DNA of 64,000 nucleotides, from assembly GCF_020387415.1 (NCBI RefSeq), contig NZ_JAGWCB010000009.1, positions 1 to 64,000 on the forward strand. The letters run 5' to 3'. Below the pieces are notes generated by a model, which was not told the DNA's origin, searched no databases, and saw only the letters and a program-made list of their open reading frames with translations. The stretch comes from Ideonella benzenivorans. GTDB taxonomy: Bacteria; Pseudomonadota; Gammaproteobacteria; Burkholderiales; Burkholderiaceae_C. The translations under genes and the position numbers were made by a program. This document shows, one piece after another, positions 60,687 to 64,000 of the stretch (its first letter is position 1; every line of letters starts with the position of its first letter).

Positions 60687-61526
60687 ATGTCCACAGCTGC
60701 TCCTGCTTCGCACCACTTCCCCACCGATGTGGAAGGCTGGGTGCGCTACTTCCGGCTGGTCGAGATCCCCGTGCTGTCGCGCACGGCGGCCGTGCTGGAG
60801 GAGTTGCGCCAGATGCAGGAGCATGTGGATGCCCGAACCCTGGCCGACGAGCTGATGACCGACCCGCTGATGACGCTCAAGGTGCTGGCCTTCACCGCCA
60901 CCGTGCAGCGCCATCGGCGCAACAACGATGCCGAAACGGTGCGCGAAGCGCTGGTGCTGACCGGCATCGAGCCCTTCTTTGCCAGCTTCGGCCCGCAACC
61001 GACGGTGGAGGCCCACCTGGAAGGCCAGCCCGAGGCCCTGGCCGGCCTGCAGGCGGTGCTGGACCGGGCCGACCGGGCCGGCCGCCTCGCCCTGGCCTTT
61101 GCGCTGCACCGGCGCGACCACGACGCCGCAGTGATCTACCTGGCCGCGCTGCTGCACGATTTCACCGAGATGCTGCTGTGGCTCCACGCCCCCCCCCTGG
61201 CCCTGGAGATGACCCTGCGCCAGCAGTTCGACCGCACGCTGCGCAGCAGCGCGGTGCAGCGGCAGTGCCTGCACGTGACGTTGGGCGACATCCAGCAGGC
61301 CCTGATGCGGGCCTGGCACCTGCCGGAGCTGCTGGTGCGCATCACCGACGACCGCAAGGAAAACGATCCGCAGGTACGCAATGTGCTTCTGGCTGTGCGC
61401 CTGGCGCGCCACACCAGCCACGGATGGGACAACCCCGCCGTGCCCGATGACGTGCACGACATCGCCCGCCTGCTGATCATGCCGCCCGAAGCCACCCTGA
61501 CGTGGCTGCAGGAACTCGACAGCTGA
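60687..61526 (+). CDS. HDOD domain protein
   Basis: A 279-residue protein with one HDOD domain, a signalling module related to HD phosphohydrolases but without the metal-binding residues. Motifs: the helical LADELMTDPLMTLKVLAFTA and VIYLAALLHDFTEMLLWLHA, the latter typical of HDOD output domains. There is no GGDEF or EAL domain attached. It probably takes part in cyclic-di-GMP or other signalling; partners are not adjacent. ATG 60687 was taken; GTG 60663 is upstream. Confidence 0.8.
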   Translation: MSTAAPASHHFPTDVEGWVRYFRLVEIPVLSRTAAVLEELRQMQEHVDARTLADELMTDPLMTLKVLAFTATVQRHRRNNDAETVREALVLTGIEPFFASFGPQPTVEAHLEGQPEALAGLQAVLDRADRAGRLALAFALHRRDHDAAVIYLAALLHDFTEMLLWLHAPPLALEMTLRQQFDRTLRSSAVQRQCLHVTLGDIQQALMRAWHLPELLVRITDDRKENDPQVRNVLLAVRLARHTSHGWDNPAVPDDVHDIARLLIMPPEATLTWLQELDS

Positions 61527-61632
61527 CCCGGCGTGGTGCTTCGTGCGCCATTCGGGGGAGGATCCGGCCTGTCGTGACACATCCGCACGGTAGGCTGTGG
61601 CGCGCCTTCGTTCGCAACGACCTTGCCGCGCC

Positions 61633-62250
61633 ATGCCCATGCCCACACCCATTGCCCGCCGCAGTACCGTGATGCTCTACCTGGCCATGTCGCTGGCCGT
61701 GGGCTGCGGACTGAGCATGCTGCCGCCACTGGATCCGCTCGAAGCCCTGCGCCAGCCCCCGGAGCCGCTGGGTGGCCTGGCGGCCCTGCTGCACCTGGGG
61801 CTGGCCAGCCTGGGCGTGGAGGCCTGCCGGCGCGCCCTGCAACGTCAGGGGGGCCGGTTGGCCTCCAGCCGCTGGCTGGCCTGGGGGGGCCATGGGGCGG
61901 CGGCGGCGGCCTGGCTGTGGTGGCTGGGCAGCTGGCAGCTGACCCCGATCGCCGACGCCCGTGCCCTGCTGTGGCTGGAGATGCTGCCGCTGTGGCTGTG
62001 GCCGGCCGGCCTGCTGGACCTGCGGGTGCCCGCCCGGCCGGAGGCGGCCTCAGACGTCGCCGCCCTCGGCCGCCCCGCCCTGCTGCAGGCGTTGCCGTAC
62101 GGCTTCGAACACAGCGGGCTGTTCGAGCAGATTGACGTGGCCGGCCTGCGCCACCGCCAGAGCTTCACCACCGGGCCACACCGCCAGCCGGGTCGGGAAC
62201 ACGATGCTGTCGCAGGGGCTGTAGAGGCTCAGCACGGGCGGCAGCCCTGA
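61633..62250 (+). CDS. Putative membrane protein
   Basis: A 205-residue frame. Residues 1-135 have four hydrophobic stretches (VMLYLAMSLAVGCGLSMLPP, LAALLHLGLASLGV, HGAAAAAWLWWLGSW, and a LLWLEMLPLWLWPAGLLDL segment), consistent with a membrane protein. The last 67 codons run antisense to the C-terminus of the convergent lipase gene (62050-62250), so this part may be poorly conserved, or the true gene may end earlier through a frameshift. No family recognised. Confidence 0.4.
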   Translation: MPMPTPIARRSTVMLYLAMSLAVGCGLSMLPPLDPLEALRQPPEPLGGLAALLHLGLASLGVEACRRALQRQGGRLASSRWLAWGGHGAAAAAWLWWLGSWQLTPIADARALLWLEMLPLWLWPAGLLDLRVPARPEAASDVAALGRPALLQALPYGFEHSGLFEQIDVAGLRHRQSFTTGPHRQPGREHDAVAGAVEAQHGRQP

Positions 62251-62979
62251 GGCGCGGGCGGCTTCGTCGGCCGCCAGCGCGCGCAGCCAGTTCGAGCCCG
62301 GTCGCATCTGCCGGGCGCTGGGGCTCAGGCCCCAATGGGCCAGCCAGGTGCCCAGGTGCGGCGTGCCCACCGTGACCAGGCCGCGGCAGGGCGTTCGCCC
62401 CGCGTCGGCCCGCAGCCAGGCCCGCAGCAGCAACCCGCCCATGCTGTGCCCCACCAGCAGCGGGGGCTGACCGGTGCGTTCCCACAGGGTCTGGACGGCG
62501 GCCGCCAGCGCGGGCACATGCCGGTCCAGGTCGACGCCCGGGGGCTCCAGCGTCAGCGCCAGCGCCGGGATGCCCAGCTGCCGGCAGCGCTGCAGCCAGG
62601 GGTTCCAGACCGCGCGGTTGCACAGATAGCCATGCACCAGCAGCACCCCGGGGCGGCCTGGGACCTCCGCCGGCCAGACGTCGGGCTGCGCCTGGCTGCG
62701 AAACGGCTGGCGCCAGGCGAACACCCGCGGCGCCGCCCGGCACTCGGCCCACCAGGCCCGCACGGATTCACGCCAGGGCGGCAGCGGTTGGCCGGCCCGA
62801 GCCTGCACCGCCCGCATCAGCAGCGTGGTGACGCCCAGCCAGAAGGCATGCATGACCAGCGCCAGGACAAGCAGCCCGCCGGCCAGCGCGGGATGGCCGG
62901 TCTGCCACAGCCCGCCCACCCCGGCCAGCAGCCCGGCCAGCCCCAGCAGCACGGCCCAGCGCTGCCAGCGCGCGATCAT
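62050..62979 (-). CDS. Alpha/beta hydrolase, lipase-like
   Basis: A 309-residue hydrolase with two N-terminal hydrophobic segments (LLGLAGLLAGVGGLW, LAGGLLVLALVMHAFWLGV), probably anchoring it to the membrane. The catalytic elbow is PLLVGHSMGGLLLRAW; the oxyanion segment GVLLVHGYLCNRAVWNPW precedes it, and the His lies in the GHVNLLEQ segment near the C-terminus, as in lactonizing/bacterial lipases and PGAP1-like proteins. ATG 62979 overlaps the GMC oxidoreductase stop by four bases, suggesting coupled expression. Confidence 0.87.
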   Translation of the reverse strand: MIARWQRWAVLLGLAGLLAGVGGLWQTGHPALAGGLLVLALVMHAFWLGVTTLLMRAVQARAGQPLPPWRESVRAWWAECRAAPRVFAWRQPFRSQAQPDVWPAEVPGRPGVLLVHGYLCNRAVWNPWLQRCRQLGIPALALTLEPPGVDLDRHVPALAAAVQTLWERTGQPPLLVGHSMGGLLLRAWLRADAGRTPCRGLVTVGTPHLGTWLAHWGLSPSARQMRPGSNWLRALAADEAARASGLPPVLSLYSPCDSIVFPTRLAVWPGGEALAVAQAGHVNLLEQPAVFEAVRQRLQQGGAAEGGDV

Positions 62980-64000
62980 CCGAACAAGGCCACGGACCGG
63001 CCGGAGAGCCGCTGGGCCAGCCCGGCGGACAACCGGGCCGCCAGGGCGTAGATGGTGAGCTGCGGGTTGACACCCAGGCTGGTCGGGAACAGCGAACCGT
63101 CGTGCACCGACAGGTTGCACACCTGCCAGTGCACGCCATCGGGCCGCACCACGCCTTGGGACTCCTGGCCGCTCATCGTGCAGCCGCCCATCACATGGGC
63201 GCTGACGAGGCGGGTCTTGAGCGGCTCCATCGGCAGGTCGCGGATCTGGGCCTGGGCCTCCGCCCAACTGCGGGTAGGCTGGGCGAATTCATGCACCGGC
63301 AGCACCGCCTGCGCGCCGGCGGCGAACTGCAGTTCGGCCATGGCCAGCAGGGCGCGCCGGGCCCCCTCCATCAGGTAGGCGTTGAGCGGGTAGTTCAGCA
63401 CCGGGGAACCGTCCTGGCGCAGGCTGACCAGCCCGCCCGACGACTGCGGGTGGAAGCCATCGCGCAGCAGCGCCAGCGTCACCTGGGTGTGCGGGAACTG
63501 GCGCAGCAGCGCGGCGCCGGCGGCACCCCAGCCTGGCAGCGTGGAGGCGAAGATCACCGGATGCAGCGGCGGCACCTCCAGCTTGAAACCCATCGGGCCG
63601 TCCAGCGGCTGGCTGTCCAGGTGGTGATCGCTGTAGACGCTTTGCGGCGCCCCCTGCCAGCCCCGCACCGGCTGCGCCATGCGGGCCGCCGACAGCACCA
63701 CCGGGTGCAGAAAGGTGCGCCGGCCCAGGCGCTCGAACGGGTCGGGCAGGCCCGAGCGCATCAGCAGCGCCGGCGAGTTGATGGCCCCGCCGGCCACCAC
63801 CACGTGCCGGGCGCGGATGCGCACGGGATGCGCGGTATCGGGCTGGCCGTCCTCGCGCAGCGGCGCGCAGTGCAGCGCCTGCACGGTGTGGCCCTGCAGC
63901 TCCAGCCGCTCGACCCGGGTCTGCACCAGCAGGGTGGCGCCCTGGTCCAGGGCGGTGGGTACCGAGGTCAGCAGCATCGACTGCTTGGCATTGGTCGGGC
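62976..64000 (-). CDS. GMC family oxidoreductase, partial (cut at right edge)
   Basis: The C-terminal 340 residues or so of a glucose-methanol-choline-type FAD oxidoreductase; the N-terminal FAD-binding motif lies outside the window. Visible: PTNAKQSMLLTSVPTALDQG (substrate-domain start), RHVVVAGGAINSPALLMRSG, the second conserved GMC signature, and the C-terminal MGGCTMSGQESQGVVRPDG region with the catalytic His area VCNLSVHDGSLFPTSLGVNP. The cholesterol-oxidase-like subgroup has this pattern. Substrate unknown. Its last four bases overlap the start of the lipase-like gene. Confidence 0.88.
   Translation of the reverse strand, partial: PTNAKQSMLLTSVPTALDQGATLLVQTRVERLELQGHTVQALHCAPLREDGQPDTAHPVRIRARHVVVAGGAINSPALLMRSGLPDPFERLGRRTFLHPVVLSAARMAQPVRGWQGAPQSVYSDHHLDSQPLDGPMGFKLEVPPLHPVIFASTLPGWGAAGAALLRQFPHTQVTLALLRDGFHPQSSGGLVSLRQDGSPVLNYPLNAYLMEGARRALLAMAELQFAAGAQAVLPVHEFAQPTRSWAEAQAQIRDLPMEPLKTRLVSAHVMGGCTMSGQESQGVVRPDGVHWQVCNLSVHDGSLFPTSLGVNPQLTIYALAARLSAGLAQRLSGRSVALFG

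Noticed and set aside
1-64000. CRISPR arrays, tRNA or rRNA genes, replication origins
   Set aside because: No repeat-spacer pattern, cloverleaf-like sequence, rRNA segment or DnaA-box cluster was noticed on reading either strand.

Overview
The window is a high-GC chromosomal segment from a betaproteobacterium, most likely order Burkholderiales (Rubrivivax/Leptothrix/Ideonella-like). This is inferred from the gene families and their order: corC-lnt-glyQ-glyS-gmhB-plsC, a MerR-aceK-thiolase cluster, and dksA next to hslVU. No rRNA, tRNA, CRISPR array or complete mobile element was recognised. The only mobile trace is the end of a probable IS30-type element at the left edge.

Layout. 1-3711: IS remnant, then adenosylcobalamin-dependent ribonucleotide reductase (nrdJ), divergent from a small Cys-rich DUF59-like protein, with a consensus FNR box between them. 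3770-11806: an AI-2E-type membrane protein, DUF3016 and YciI proteins, an MFS carrier, an SDR enzyme, a nitronate monooxygenase, S-formylglutathione hydrolase and a periplasmic binding protein. 11830-13765: MHS-type MFS symporter and a 53-residue membrane protein. 14001-18131: DsbA-like, DUF1289, YbaK and HCCA-isomerase-like genes, an ECF-type permease, chorismate lyase, and an AT-richer secreted protein that looks foreign. 18171-24304: MerR regulator, carbonic anhydrase, aceK, thiolase, SDR and acyl-CoA dehydrogenase in one direction, with a MerR-type operator in front. 24406-30256: PotABCD-like ABC importer, GntR/FCD regulator and a divergent Asp/Glu/hydantoin racemase, with three TTGTATACAA-like operators. 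30450-38444: metallopeptidase, plsC, gmhB (lacking the usual HAD nucleophile), glyS, glyQ, lnt, corC. 38648-44352: COG0523 GTPase, one-cysteine DksA, a STAS-like protein, and hslVU behind a sigma-32-like promoter. 44407-49301: K+ channel, coaX, an isolated FliA-like sigma factor, EF-hand protein, AMP nucleosidase.

49341-59058 is the most interesting region: a ten-gene same-strand iron operon behind a Fur-box promoter. It encodes a TonB-dependent siderophore receptor, Fe(II)/2OG hydroxylase (PiuC-like), PepSY membrane protein, DUF2271 protein, DUF4198 protein, ApbE flavin transferase, membrane-anchored CysJ-like flavoreductase, TonB, ExbB and ExbD. The DUF2271 protein carries an ApbE-type flavinylation motif (D-G-V-T-G-A-T-R-S). 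This suggests electrons pass from NADPH through the flavoreductase and PepSY protein to a covalently flavinylated periplasmic protein that reduces imported ferric siderophore.

59110-64000: an HTH-like protein, a 405-bp interval with two TTGCGCAA palindromes two helical turns apart, two small proteins (55 and 97 aa), an HDOD protein, a putative membrane protein, a lipase-like hydrolase and the C-terminal part of a GMC oxidoreductase cut by the right edge. Start codons were often moved inward from the longest frame on the basis of Shine-Dalgarno sites and family N-termini.
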